Source: Klebsiella pneumoniae
Lineage (GTDB): Bacteria; Pseudomonadota; Gammaproteobacteria; Pseudomonadales; UBA5518
Assembly (NCBI GenBank): GCA_945862145.1
Contig: CAMAXE010000006.1
Coordinates: forward strand, 62,001 to 126,000
Reading direction: 5' to 3'
Length of the DNA: 64,000 bases
Under the pieces are notes generated by a model. The model had not been told where the DNA came from. It was given only the letters and a program-made list of their open reading frames with translations, and searched no databases. A program made the position numbers and the translations under genes. Positions 20,156-29,344 of the stretch are shown one piece after another. Each line of letters starts with the position of its first letter. Position 1 is the first letter of the stretch.

Positions 20156-21939
20156 GGCGCGTGGAGCCCACGCTCGCGGGCGACGACGAGTGGTACCGCC
20201 AATACGGTTTCGATCGCGACCCCTTTGCCGAGGGCGGTGTGCAGGGTTTGTTCTACCCCGGTGGCGCCAGGCAGGAAACCGTCGAACAGTTGCAGCACCT
20301 CGCGCGCTTTTCCGACTGCGTGCTGCTTGTGGCCGGTGTCGCTGGAGCCGGCAAGACGGCGACCCGGCGCCATTTCGTGGCCCAGTCCGCCGCGGACACG
20401 CGCTGCTGTGTACTCGAGGCTGCCCTGCTTGAGGGGCCGGAGCCCTGGCTGCGCCGGCTGCTGTCGGGTTTCGGGCTGCGCCCCGCGCCCCGCGCTGGCA
20501 TCGAGGCCGACCTCCAGCAACTCGTCCAGCACTGCGCTGATCGTCTCGCGGCGGGATCCCAATCCTGGCTGGTGATCGATGATGCGCAGCACATGCACGA
20601 TGACGTGCTGCAATTCCTGCCACGGCTGCTGCAGGCGGCGGGTCGCAACCTGCGCGTCGTGCTCTTCGCCGAGCCCGATTGGCGCGAACAACTGCAGCCG
20701 CTGATGCCCGCTGGCATGCCACTGCACACCATCGAGTTGCAGCCATTCGAGCGCGGCGAGACGCATGCGTATATCCATTACCGGCTGAATACCGCAGGAC
20801 TCCACGGCGAGTCGCCCTTCAACGCCGATGAGATGGAGCGTATCAACCGCCAATCGGCGGGGCTGCCCGGGTTGGTCAATGCCGAGGCGCGCCAGATACT
20901 GATCGACGGCTTGGCCGTTGTGCAGCAGCCGCTGACATCCCTGCCGCTGTGGCATTTCGGCGTGATCGCCGCCACGCTGCTCGCGCTGCTTCTGCTGTAC
21001 GCTTGGACCCATGTTGAACAGGGGCGGCAGTCCCCGCCGGTCCCCATCCCCGGCCTCGCGCCGGTCACCGAACTCGAGTCGCCCGAACTGGCTGCCGCAG
21101 AGCCCGTGGCCGGTCCGGAATCGGCCACTGGCGAGGTGCTCCCCACCGTCGAACCCGAGTCCGAAGTAGCGCCCGCGGTGACGCCTGCACCTGCGGTTGG
21201 GGTTACGCCCGCAGTCCCGAAAGCGACATCACCCATCCCCGCGAAGGCTGAACCGGCGCCCAAGACAGCGGCCTCGACACCAGCTCCTGCGCCGGCGGTC
21301 TCCCGTCGCGCAGCCTCCCGCCCGACCACATCGGCACCCGCTCCGCGAGCACCGGCAACCCCGGCTGCTGTTGCTGTGAGCCCCGCTTTATCCGAGGCCG
21401 AAGCGCTCGAAGCGGAATTGCGTATGGCGATGCCTCCGGAGGGGGAGGCCGCCGGTCCGGCGCCAAGCCCCCGAACGGCGCCCGTCCCTTCTCCTGATGC
21501 GGCGCCGCCCGGGGCTGCGGCTGTGGCAGCAAAGCCCGCTGCCCGGCCCGCTGCCACGCCCAGGCCTGCCGTCACGGCCGACGCTACTGACTATGTGTAC
21601 AAGGGCGGGTCGCGGGCCGGTGGCGCTCCCAGCGGTGACGAGAACTACCTGCTCGGGCTCGATCCGGGGAATTTCGTTCTGCAGATCATGGGTTCCGACG
21701 ACAACGCGCGGGTCAAATCCTTCATGGTCCGCTCCGGCGTGGCGCTGCGGGTCTACCGCAAGCAGAACGGCGGTAAGGAGTGGTACTCGGTTGTCTACGG
21801 TAACTACCCCTCCCGTGCCGCCGCCGAGAAGGCGCAGAAGAACCTCCCCAGGGGACTCGCGGGCGCCAAGCCCTGGGTGCGGCGCGTCGATGCCGTCCAG
21901 AAAGAGATCCGCGCAGCGCGGGCCCTGCAGACTCCGTGA
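20152..21939 (+). CDS. damX: DamX-like AAA/SPOR-domain cell division protein
   Basis: A 595-residue protein with an N-terminal AAA-type ATPase module (Walker A GVAGAGKTA near residue 62; Walker B WLVIDDAQ near 140), one membrane helix (about 263-284, LWHFGVIAATLLALLLLYAW), a 200-residue Pro/Ala-rich periplasmic linker and a C-terminal SPOR domain (about 500-580; NFVLQIMGSDDNARVKSF, YSVVYGNYPSRAAAEKA). DamX localises to the septal ring in E. coli. The ATGA overlap with aroB and the place before hemE are conserved. Walker motifs at the N-terminus resemble the ExeA/GspA-like ATPases of this family. Confidence 0.93.
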   Translation: MRRVEPTLAGDDEWYRQYGFDRDPFAEGGVQGLFYPGGARQETVEQLQHLARFSDCVLLVAGVAGAGKTATRRHFVAQSAADTRCCVLEAALLEGPEPWLRRLLSGFGLRPAPRAGIEADLQQLVQHCADRLAAGSQSWLVIDDAQHMHDDVLQFLPRLLQAAGRNLRVVLFAEPDWREQLQPLMPAGMPLHTIELQPFERGETHAYIHYRLNTAGLHGESPFNADEMERINRQSAGLPGLVNAEARQILIDGLAVVQQPLTSLPLWHFGVIAATLLALLLLYAWTHVEQGRQSPPVPIPGLAPVTELESPELAAAEPVAGPESATGEVLPTVEPESEVAPAVTPAPAVGVTPAVPKATSPIPAKAEPAPKTAASTPAPAPAVSRRAASRPTTSAPAPRAPATPAAVAVSPALSEAEALEAELRMAMPPEGEAAGPAPSPRTAPVPSPDAAPPGAAAVAAKPAARPAATPRPAVTADATDYVYKGGSRAGGAPSGDENYLLGLDPGNFVLQIMGSDDNARVKSFMVRSGVALRVYRKQNGGKEWYSVVYGNYPSRAAAEKAQKNLPRGLAGAKPWVRRVDAVQKEIRAARALQTP

Positions 21940-21976
21940 CAAATCATAGAAGGCCCGACGAGCTCTGAGGACCTCC

Positions 21977-23038
21977 ATGACCACATTGAAGAACGACCGC
22001 CTGCTTCGCGCACTGCGCCGCGAGCCCCTCGATCGCACGCCGATCTGGATCATGCGGCAGGCGGGCCGCTATCTGCCCGAGTACCGTGCCGCGCGCGAGC
22101 GGGCCGGGGGTTTCATCGAACTCATGCGCAGCCCGGATATGGCCTGCGAGGTCACGCTGCAGCCCATCGACCGCTTCGATCTGGATGCTGCCATCCTGTT
22201 TTCAGACATCCTGACCATTCCTGACGCCATGGGTCTGGGGTTGTACTTCGAGACGGGTGAGGGACCGTGTTTCCGCCGCTCGGTGCGCACCGTCGCCGAT
22301 GTGGATGCATTGCACATTCCGGACCCCGAGCAGGATTTGGGCTACGTGATGGATGCGGTGCGCACCATCGCGCGCGAGTTGAACGGGCGCGTGCCGCTGA
22401 TCGGTTTCTCGGGCAGCCCATGGACGCTCGCCACCTACATGGTCGAGGGCGGCTCCACGCGCGAGTTCGCGCGCGTGAAGACCATGGCATTCGCCGAACC
22501 CGCGCTGATGCACCGGTTGCTTGGCGTGCTGGCGGACGCGGTCACGGCGTATCTGGCGGCGCAGATTCGCGCAGGTGCGGCCGCCGTCCAGATCTTCGAT
22601 ACCTGGGGCGGTGCGCTGGGACATGCGGCGTATCGCGAGTTCTCGCTTGCCTATATGACCCGTATCGTGAAGGGCCTGCGCGACCTCGGTTGCGAGCAGC
22701 CGGTGATCCTCTTCACCAAGGGCGGAGGCCAGTGGATCGAATCCATCGCGGCAAGTGGCTGCGATGCCGTGGGTCTCGACTGGACCACTGATCTCGGGCA
22801 GGCGCGACGGCTCACCGGTGGCCGCGTGGCGCTGCAGGGAAACATGGATCCAGCGCTACTGCGGGCACCGCCGGCGCGTATCCGCCAGGAAGTGGTCGCG
22901 GTGCTCGACTCCTATGGCCCGGGCAGCGGTCATGTGTTCAATCTGGGTCACGGCATCACGCCCGACATTGATCCCGAGCACGTGCGGGCGCTGGTCGATG
23001 CCGTGCGGGAGTTCTCGCCGGCCTATCACCGCCCCTGA
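21977..23038 (+). CDS. hemE: Uroporphyrinogen decarboxylase HemE
   Basis: Converts uroporphyrinogen III to coproporphyrinogen III in heme synthesis. The 353-residue protein carries the signature [16 protein letters not shown], the substrate Asp in [16 protein letters not shown], the second signature [17 protein letters not shown] and [21 protein letters not shown] precedes the ATG. It ends 8 bases from the convergent cysE. Confidence 0.98.
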   Translation: MTTLKNDRLLRALRREPLDRTPIWIMRQAGRYLPEYRAARERAGGFIELMRSPDMACEVTLQPIDRFDLDAAILFSDILTIPDAMGLGLYFETGEGPCFRRSVRTVADVDALHIPDPEQDLGYVMDAVRTIARELNGRVPLIGFSGSPWTLATYMVEGGSTREFARVKTMAFAEPALMHRLLGVLADAVTAYLAAQIRAGAAAVQIFDTWGGALGHAAYREFSLAYMTRIVKGLRDLGCEQPVILFTKGGGQWIESIAASGCDAVGLDWTTDLGQARRLTGGRVALQGNMDPALLRAPPARIRQEVVAVLDSYGPGSGHVFNLGHGITPDIDPEHVRALVDAVREFSPAYHRP

Positions 23039-23046
23039 GTCACGTC

Positions 23047-23877
23047 TCAGCGGTCTTCGCCGAGGTTGCTTATATCGGATGCCAGGGCGTGGTTCATGTC
23101 GAGCGCCGGTGACTCGCTCGACGGGCGACCCACAATCCGCGCCGGAACACCTGCAACGGTGGTGTGCTCGGGGACGTCGGTTAGCACCACGCTGCCAGCG
23201 CTTACCTTGGCGCCATCGCCGATGCGGATATTTCCCAGAACGCTGGCGCCTGCGCCTATCAGCACGCCCGAGCCGACCTTCGGGTGACGGTCTCCGCTGG
23301 CCTTGCCGGTACCACCAAGCGTCACGCCCTGCATGATCGAGACATCGTCACCGATTACCGTGGTTTCACCGATCACCACGCCGGTGGCGTGATCCAACAG
23401 GATGCCGCAGCCGATGCGGGCAGCGGGGTGGATGTCCACCCCGAACTCGCAGGAGATACGGTTCTGCAGGAACAACGCGAGCGCCTGCCGCCCGTGGGTC
23501 CAGAGCCAGTGGGCGATACGGTAGCTCTCGAGGGCGTGGAAACCCTTGAAGAACAGGAACGTCATGGCGTGCTCGGCGCAGGCCGAATCCCTCGATTTGA
23601 CGGCGCGCAGATCGCAACGGATGGCCTCGCCGATGGTGGCATCCGCCGCAAAGGCCTCGCTGATGACCTCGCGCACGAGCAGTGCGGGCGCGGTCGTGCT
23701 GTCGAGTCGCTGCGCGAGATGAAAGCCGAGCGCCGCCTCCAGCGTGGTGTGTTTCAGGACGGTGGCGTGCAGGAAGCTCGCCAGCACCGGTTCGGCGGCA
23801 GCCTCCCGCGCGCAGGAGGTCCGGATCGAGTGCCAGACCTCGTCCACCGACTCTGGCTTGCGACTGGTGTGTCCCAT
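23047..23877 (-). CDS. cysE: Serine O-acetyltransferase CysE
   Basis: First step of cysteine synthesis from serine. The helical N-terminal domain (EVWHSIRTSCAREAAAEPVLASFLHATVLKH) and the left-handed beta-helix hexapeptide domain (IDIHPAARIG-type repeats; GVVIGETTVIGDDVSIMQG, VTLGGTGK) match E. coli-type CysE. The frame opens at 23946, but ATG 23877 gives 276 residues (E. coli 273) and aligns with the family start. The C-terminus is expected to bind CysK and be cysteine-inhibited. Confidence 0.95.
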   Translation of the reverse strand: MGHTSRKPESVDEVWHSIRTSCAREAAAEPVLASFLHATVLKHTTLEAALGFHLAQRLDSTTAPALLVREVISEAFAADATIGEAIRCDLRAVKSRDSACAEHAMTFLFFKGFHALESYRIAHWLWTHGRQALALFLQNRISCEFGVDIHPAARIGCGILLDHATGVVIGETTVIGDDVSIMQGVTLGGTGKASGDRHPKVGSGVLIGAGASVLGNIRIGDGAKVSAGSVVLTDVPEHTTVAGVPARIVGRPSSESPALDMNHALASDISNLGEDR

Positions 23878-24026
23878 CTGTTCCGACCGCCGGCGACCAC
23901 AAGGGCCCCAGACTAGCGGAGCGCGCGCCCCGGGGCAAAGGGCCACGCTCGGGGCGCTGCGAGCGCTGCATGCCTTAAGCTACGCGGCCTCCGGCCTGCC
24001 GAGGCCAGCGCATTTCGGGAGCGATC

Positions 24027-24749
24027 ATGCGACAGGACCTCCGCCCCTATTGGGTGAAGCGGATCTATCTGGTGTTCCGCGGCTGGTACGCGGAGCACTT
24101 CCTGCGTCCGCACTTCGACCACCTCGGTGAGGGCGGCACGTTCATGAAGCCGTGGTATGTGCAGGTGAACGGCCCGAACATCTCGCTGGGGCGCTGCGCG
24201 ACGGTCATCGGCGATGTCGACAAGCGCGTGTCCATTGCCGTGTGGGGGCGAGGCCCGGGGCTCGGGCGCATCACCATCGGGGATTACGCGCTGATCACGC
24301 CGGGCGTCCGGATAAGCGCGAGTGATGCCATCGAGATCGGCGACAACTGCATGATCGCGAGCGGCGCCTACATCACGGATTCGGACTGGCACGGTATCTA
24401 CGATCGCATCGAGCGCAACGCCGTGCCCGCCCCGATCCGTATCGGCAACAACGTCTGGATCGGCGACCGCGCGCTGGTGCTGAAGGGCGTCACCATCGGC
24501 GACAACGCCATCGTGGGCGCCTGCGCCGTGGTCACGAAGGATGTGCCCGCGAATGTGGTGGTGGCGGGCAATCCGGCACGCATCGTCAAGGAGCTGGACC
24601 CTTCAGGGCCCTTCGTGACCCGCGGTGACTACTTTGCGGATCCGCGCTCGCCTGCCGCCGAGGCCGACGAACTCGACCGGCGATTCCTTGCGGGCAACAG
24701 TTTCTTCAACTGGCTGCGGTCGGTCTTCTTTCCCGGCCCGCTGGACTAA
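24027..24749 (+). CDS. Hexapeptide-repeat acyltransferase, substrate unknown
   Basis: A 240-residue left-handed beta-helix protein. Repeats run from about residue 45 to 190 ([85 protein letters not shown]). The block SDWHGIYDR contains the catalytic-type His of the maltose/galactoside acetyltransferase group, and [13 protein letters not shown] closes the helix. Substrate cannot be read from the sequence; a sugar or nucleotide-sugar is likely. It is a single gene between divergent cysE and convergent comF, with no glycan cluster nearby. Confidence 0.75.
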   Translation: MRQDLRPYWVKRIYLVFRGWYAEHFLRPHFDHLGEGGTFMKPWYVQVNGPNISLGRCATVIGDVDKRVSIAVWGRGPGLGRITIGDYALITPGVRISASDAIEIGDNCMIASGAYITDSDWHGIYDRIERNAVPAPIRIGNNVWIGDRALVLKGVTIGDNAIVGACAVVTKDVPANVVVAGNPARIVKELDPSGPFVTRGDYFADPRSPAAEADELDRRFLAGNSFFNWLRSVFFPGPLD

Positions 24750-24778
24750 GCCTCCTGACCGCGGCGGATCGCGGCTGA

Positions 24779-25471
24779 TCAAACGGCCCGCGCGAGACAC
24801 CACAGCCGCAACTCGCCAGCGCCTGCCGCCAAAAATGCCCCAGCCAATGCATTGCCCGTGGCGCCGGTGGTCATCACATCATCGACCAGCAACAGACGTT
24901 TTCCTGCGCAGGGGCGCACGGCAAACGCGCCGTCGAGATTACGCCGACGCTCTGCGGCCGAGAGCCCCTTCTGGTCGGGCGTGGTGCGTACTCTCGAGGC
25001 CAGATGTGTGGCGACCTGCATGCCAAGGCGCTTGCCCAGCACCCGGGCGATGCGCTCGGCCTGATTGAAGCCACGCAAGCCTAGCCGTTCCCGCGCCAGT
25101 GGAACCGGCACCAGCGTCCAGTCTTGCCCCGTAATGCCGGCTCGGGTGGCCAGTTGCCGCGCCATCAGTTCGGTCAGCATGCGGCCGGTGGCCAAGTCAC
25201 CTCCGCCCTTGAAGCGCAGCAACAATTCGCGCACCGGGTAGGTGTAGCGGAAAGCGCAGTAACTCGCGCTCACTCGCGGCGGGGTGCGCAGGCAGGCGCC
25301 GCAGAGCCCGGTCACGGGCAGCGGCATGGCGCAAGCCGTGCAGGCGGGGCCGTTCTCGGGCAGGTCGGCGATGCAGTCGGCGCAGGCGTCAAGGCCGGTA
25401 CTGGCGCCTGCCCCGCATAGCAGGCAGGTGGAGGGCAGGAAGCGATCGATCCAGCGCTCTTGGTAAACCAT
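24779..25471 (-). CDS. comF: ComF-family phosphoribosyltransferase-like protein
   Basis: A 230-residue protein with an N-terminal four-cysteine zinc ribbon (CLLCG ... CADC, then CTAC and CGAC) and a C-terminal phosphoribosyltransferase fold with the PRPP loop LLLVDDVMTTGATG. The family is linked to natural competence and DNA uptake in Gram-negatives. The ATG at 25471 has AGGGA at good spacing; the longer frame to 25531 does not. The start codon lies inside the BirA-type operator of the divergent biotin operon, an arrangement also found in Pseudomonas relatives. Confidence 0.9.
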   Translation of the reverse strand: MVYQERWIDRFLPSTCLLCGAGASTGLDACADCIADLPENGPACTACAMPLPVTGLCGACLRTPPRVSASYCAFRYTYPVRELLLRFKGGGDLATGRMLTELMARQLATRAGITGQDWTLVPVPLARERLGLRGFNQAERIARVLGKRLGMQVATHLASRVRTTPDQKGLSAAERRRNLDGAFAVRPCAGKRLLLVDDVMTTGATGNALAGAFLAAGAGELRLWCLARAV

Positions 25472-25493
25472 GGGATTCCCTTCCGGTTGACAA
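25461..25493. promoter_or_regulatory. BirA (biotin repressor) operator between comF and bioB
   Basis: TGGTAAACC (25461-25469), 15 bases, GGTTGACAA (25485-25493). The BirA consensus is TTGTAAACC, about 15 bases, GGTTTACAA; each half matches eight of nine. The right half overlaps the TTGACA -35 of the bioB promoter, and the left half covers the comF start codon. Confidence 0.85.
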
Positions 25494-25515
25494 CGGTGTG
25501 CTTGCTGCCGAGACT
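25487..25515 (+). promoter_or_regulatory. Promoter of the bio operon
   Basis: Perfect TTGACA (25487-25492), 17 bases, GAGACT (25510-25515). The -10 is poor (three of six, keeping A2 and T6), but the overlap with the BirA half-site is as expected for repression by occlusion. Confidence 0.55.
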
Positions 25516-25547
25516 CCGCCCGGCATGCCAACCATAGGACTTCCGCG

Positions 25548-26600
25548 ATGAATCAGGCAACTGCCCCGCTGCCCCTGCGGCACGACTGGACCCGCGTCGA
25601 GATCGAGGCGCTGTTCGCGCTGCCCTTCGCGGATCTCCTGTTCCGGGCGCAGACGATCCATCGCCGCTTTTTCGATCCTAACGAAGTGCAGGTGAGCACC
25701 CTCCTGTCGATCAAGACGGGCACTTGCCCGGAGGACTGCAAGTACTGCCCGCAAAGCCTGCGCTACGACACGGGCCTTGGCACCGAGCAGCTGATGGAAG
25801 TGGAGCGCGTGCTCGTCTCGGCCCGCGATGCGCGGGACTCGGGCTCCACGCGTTTTTGCATGGGTGCCGCCTGGCGCTCACCCAAGGATCGCGACCTCGG
25901 TGTGCTGGCGGCCATGGTGCGCGGCGTGAAGGAGCTTGGTCTCGAGACCTGCATGACGCTTGGCATGCTGGAGCCTGAGCAGGCGCGCGTTCTGGCCGAT
26001 GCCGGTCTCGACTATTACAACCACAACATCGACACCTCGCCCGAGTACTACGGCGAGGTGATCACGACCCGAACCTTCCAGCAGCGCCTCGACACGCTCG
26101 CCAACGTGCGCGAGGCCGGCATCAAGGTCTGTTGCGGCGGCATCGTGGGCATGGGCGAGGAGCGTGCCGACCGCGCCGGTATGCTGCTTACGCTGGCCAC
26201 GCTTCCCGAGCATCCGGAGAGCGTTCCGATCAACCTGCTGGTGCGCGTGCCGGGCACGCCACTCGCAGATGAACCCGATCTCGATTCCTTCGAGTTCGTG
26301 CGCACCATCGCAGTGGCGCGCATCCTGATGCCGGCCTCGCATGTGCGTCTTTCCGCTGGTCGTGAAACCATGCCCGACGAGCTCCAGTCGCTGGCTTTCC
26401 TCGCCGGCGCCAATTCGATTTTCTACGGCGAGCGCCTGCTCACCACACCAAATCCCGCCTGCGCTGACGACATGAGCCTGTTCCGCCGGCTGGGCATCCG
26501 GCCCGCGCCGCTCCCCGACGGGCGCACGCACGCAGAGGGCACCGCAATGCAGCTGGCCGCCGCGGATTCCGGGCTCTTCTACGACGCCGCGCGCGCCTGA
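25548..26600 (+). CDS. bioB: Biotin synthase BioB
   Basis: Radical-SAM enzyme that inserts sulfur into dethiobiotin. The 350-residue protein has the CxxxCxxC cluster motif in [34 protein letters not shown], and the conserved VRLSAGRE with the Arg ligand of the auxiliary 2Fe-2S cluster. First gene of bioB-bioF-bioHC-bioD; expected to be repressed by BirA-biotinyl-AMP through the operator just upstream. Confidence 0.98.
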   Translation: MNQATAPLPLRHDWTRVEIEALFALPFADLLFRAQTIHRRFFDPNEVQVSTLLSIKTGTCPEDCKYCPQSLRYDTGLGTEQLMEVERVLVSARDARDSGSTRFCMGAAWRSPKDRDLGVLAAMVRGVKELGLETCMTLGMLEPEQARVLADAGLDYYNHNIDTSPEYYGEVITTRTFQQRLDTLANVREAGIKVCCGGIVGMGEERADRAGMLLTLATLPEHPESVPINLLVRVPGTPLADEPDLDSFEFVRTIAVARILMPASHVRLSAGRETMPDELQSLAFLAGANSIFYGERLLTTPNPACADDMSLFRRLGIRPAPLPDGRTHAEGTAMQLAAADSGLFYDAARA

Positions 26601-26609
26601 GGCTGCGAT

Positions 26610-27773
26610 ATGCGGGGTGGATTCTCGGCGCTGCCTGCGGCGCTGGAGGCGCGTCGCGCCGCCGGGCTCTACCGCAGCCGCACCGTGCTCGATTCGGCGC
26701 AAGGCCCCTGGGTCCGCATCGATGGCAAGGATCTCCTCGCCTTCTGCAGCAATGACTATCTCGGCCTCGCCAATGATCCACGCGTTGTGGCGGCCTTCAG
26801 GGACGGCGCCTTGCAGTGGGGCGCGGGCAGTGGGGCCTCGCATCTGGTCTGCGGCCACATGCGCGTGCACCACGAACTTGAGGAGACCCTTGCAGAGTTC
26901 ACGGGGCGCGAGCGCGCGCTGGTGTTTTCGAGCGGTTATGCGGCCAATCTCGGCATCGCCTCGGCGCTGCTCGGTCGTGGCGATGCCCTGTTCGAGGATC
27001 GCCTCAATCATGCCTCGCTGATCGACGGGGCCTTGCTCTCGGGCGCCCGGCTGCAGCGCTTCCTGCACAACGATCCCGCCTCGCTCGAGACGCGCCTGTC
27101 GCGCTCCCGCGCGGCCCACCGGATGGTGGCGGTGGACGGTGTTTTCAGCATGGATGGCGACGAGGCCCCGCTCGCGGCATTGGCCGACGTCTGCGATCGT
27201 CACGATGCGCTGCTGCTGGTCGATGACGCGCACGGCTTCGGCGTGCTCGGCGAGACCGGCGGCGGTAGTCTCGAGGCGCAGGGCGTCAACGATCGCGTCG
27301 AGCTGATGATGGGCACCTTGGGCAAGGCTTTGGGTTCCAGCGGCGCCTTCGTGGCCGCTGAGTCGGTGTTGATCGAGACCCTAATCCAGCACGCGCGCAC
27401 CTACATCTACACCACCGCTATGCCACCCGCTGCGGCGTCGGCGGCGCTTGCGGCGCTGCGTATCATGCGCGACGAGGGATGGCGGCGGCAGCGGCTTGCC
27501 GCTCTCGTGCAGCGCCTGCGCAAGGGTCTCGAGCGTCTCGGGCTGCCGCTACTGCCTTCGCGCAGTCCGGTGCAGCCCTTGTTGCTGGGCGATGCCAGGC
27601 GCGCGCTAGAGTGGGCGGCGGGGCTTCGCGCGCGCGGGCTGTTGGTGCCGGCGATACGACCACCCACCGTGCCGCAAGGCAGTGCGCGGCTGCGTATCAC
27701 CTTGTCTGCCGTCCATGAAGATGCAGATGTCGATCGTCTGCTCGACGCGCTGGCAGAGCTGGCGGCGGCATGA
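26610..27773 (+). CDS. bioF: 8-amino-7-oxononanoate synthase BioF
   Basis: PLP enzyme condensing pimeloyl-ACP (or CoA) with alanine. The 387-residue protein shows FCSNDYLGLANDPRV, GAGSGASHLVCGHM, the PLP-site DDAHGFGVLG and the Schiff-base lysine in MGTLGKALGSSGAF. It starts 9 bases after bioB and overlaps bioHC by 4 bases (ATGA). Confidence 0.97.
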   Translation: MRGGFSALPAALEARRAAGLYRSRTVLDSAQGPWVRIDGKDLLAFCSNDYLGLANDPRVVAAFRDGALQWGAGSGASHLVCGHMRVHHELEETLAEFTGRERALVFSSGYAANLGIASALLGRGDALFEDRLNHASLIDGALLSGARLQRFLHNDPASLETRLSRSRAAHRMVAVDGVFSMDGDEAPLAALADVCDRHDALLLVDDAHGFGVLGETGGGSLEAQGVNDRVELMMGTLGKALGSSGAFVAAESVLIETLIQHARTYIYTTAMPPAAASAALAALRIMRDEGWRRQRLAALVQRLRKGLERLGLPLLPSRSPVQPLLLGDARRALEWAAGLRARGLLVPAIRPPTVPQGSARLRITLSAVHEDADVDRLLDALAELAAA

Positions 27774-29344
27774 CGCAGGCCGGCAGCCGCGAGACTTCGC
27801 CAGGCCCTGCGGTGTCCGACCCCCCCATCGTGCTGCTCACCGGCTGGGGCAGCAGTCCGGGCGTGTTCGCGGCCTTCGCCGCACAGCTCGGCGCGCAGTG
27901 TCCGGTGCGGATCGCCGACTTTGATTTCGGCCGGCTCCCTGCCGCCACGGACGCCCGTCAGGCACTCGATCTGGCACTCGAGACCCTTGCACCGGAGGTG
28001 CCGACTGGAGCCGTACTGATAGGTTGGTCACTCGGTGGTTCGCTCGCCTTGCATCTTGCCGCGCGGGATCCGGGCCGGCTGCGTGCGCTGGTCTGTATCG
28101 CCACCAATCCCTGTTTTTGCGTGCGGCCTGACTGGCCACTCGGAATGCCGGCAGCGGACTTTGTCGCCTTTCGCGAGGCCTACTACCGCAATGCAAGCGC
28201 CCATCTCGAGCGCTTCTGCGCGATGCAGGCAAGCGGTGATGCGCGCGCCGCGCAGGTACGCCGTGCTCTGCGTGAGGCGCAGCCCCCGATCGAGACACGC
28301 GCGGGTCTTGGTGTTGCACTGGCGTTACTGGAGTCGATCGATCTGCGCGCCGAGCTGCCGCTATTGGAACTGCCGGTGCTTCACGTGCTGGGCGAGCGCG
28401 ACCCGTTGGTGCCGGCGCGGATCGACAGCAGCCTGCGCCGTCTGCAGCCTGATGCGAGCGTCTGGGTGGCGGCCGGTTGCGCGCATGCCCCGTTCCTCTC
28501 GCGCCCCGAGGCCGTTGCGGCGCGCATCGGGGATTTCATCGCCGCGCTGGAGCCGCCGCTGCTGCGCCCCGCCGTCCGTGCCGTGGCACGCTCTTTCGGC
28601 CGTGCCGCGCGGGGTTACGATGAGGCGGCCGCGCTGCAGCGGGACTGTGCCGCTGCGCTTCTTTCGCTGGCTCCGGCCGCGGATCCGGATAGCGTTCTCG
28701 ATCTTGGCTGCGGTACGGGAGCCGCGCTGCCCGCGCTGCGCGAGCGATTCCCGCGGGCGCGGGTGCTGGGGGTGGATATTGCTGAGCCTATGCTCCGATC
28801 CGCGGCCTCACGTGCAGGGGATACGTTGCTGGTTGGCGCCGATGCCCAGCAGTTGCCGTTCGCCGATGCCAGCGTGGGTTTGGTCTTTTCCAATCTGGCG
28901 CTGCAGTGGTGCGACGATCCGGGCCGGGCCTGCCGTGAGCTCGCGCGCGTGCTACGTCCGGGCGGCGTGGCACTGCTATCGCTTCCGGGGCCCGCTACGC
29001 TCTGGGAGTTGCGCGCGGCATGGCGATGCGTCGATGGACGCGAGCACGTGAACCGTTTCCCGTCGCTCGCGCTGATCCGTGCTGCAGCGGAATCGGCTGG
29101 CTTGCAGCTCGAGCGCGTCGAGCGCGAGGAGCGCCTCCAGCGTCATGCCAATGCACGCGCGGTGGCGCAGGGCTTGCGCGGCATCGGCGCCACCGCACTC
29201 GACGCCGGACGTCCTGCGGGTCTCGCGGGGCGCGCCGTCTGGGCCCGGCTCGAAGCAGCCTATGCGCTGCTTGCCGATGGTGCGGATGGTCTGCCGGCCA
29301 CTTGGGAATTGCTGCGTATCGTGTTGAGGAGGCCCCGTGTCTAA
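27770..29344 (+). CDS. bioHC: Bifunctional BioH-BioC fusion: pimeloyl-ACP methyl ester esterase and malonyl-ACP O-methyltransferase
   Basis: A 524-residue fusion. Residues about 20-260 are an alpha/beta hydrolase of the BioH type: nucleophile S87 in GWSLGGSLAL, acid D211 in GERDPLVPA, and H239 in CAHAPFLS. Residues about 270-524 are a BioC methyltransferase with the SAM motif VLDLGCGTGAAL (309-320) and FSNLALQWCDDP. BioC methylates malonyl-ACP to disguise it for fatty-acid elongation; BioH removes the methyl ester at the pimeloyl stage. Fusing the first and last enzyme of the detour is known in some Cellvibrionales such as Saccharophagus. It overlaps bioF by 4 and bioD by 8 bases. Confidence 0.95.
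   Translation: MTQAGSRETSPGPAVSDPPIVLLTGWGSSPGVFAAFAAQLGAQCPVRIADFDFGRLPAATDARQALDLALETLAPEVPTGAVLIGWSLGGSLALHLAARDPGRLRALVCIATNPCFCVRPDWPLGMPAADFVAFREAYYRNASAHLERFCAMQASGDARAAQVRRALREAQPPIETRAGLGVALALLESIDLRAELPLLELPVLHVLGERDPLVPARIDSSLRRLQPDASVWVAAGCAHAPFLSRPEAVAARIGDFIAALEPPLLRPAVRAVARSFGRAARGYDEAAALQRDCAAALLSLAPAADPDSVLDLGCGTGAALPALRERFPRARVLGVDIAEPMLRSAASRAGDTLLVGADAQQLPFADASVGLVFSNLALQWCDDPGRACRELARVLRPGGVALLSLPGPATLWELRAAWRCVDGREHVNRFPSLALIRAAAESAGLQLERVEREERLQRHANARAVAQGLRGIGATALDAGRPAGLAGRAVWARLEAAYALLADGADGLPATWELLRIVLRRPRV

Noticed and set aside
18935-20746. 603-codon minus-strand frame across aroB
   Set aside because: Antisense to aroK, aroB and damX; no recognisable domain.
23034-23050. 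CTGAG-N6-CTCAG hairpin between hemE and cysE stops
   Set aside because: Short stem without a T run; not enough to call a terminator.
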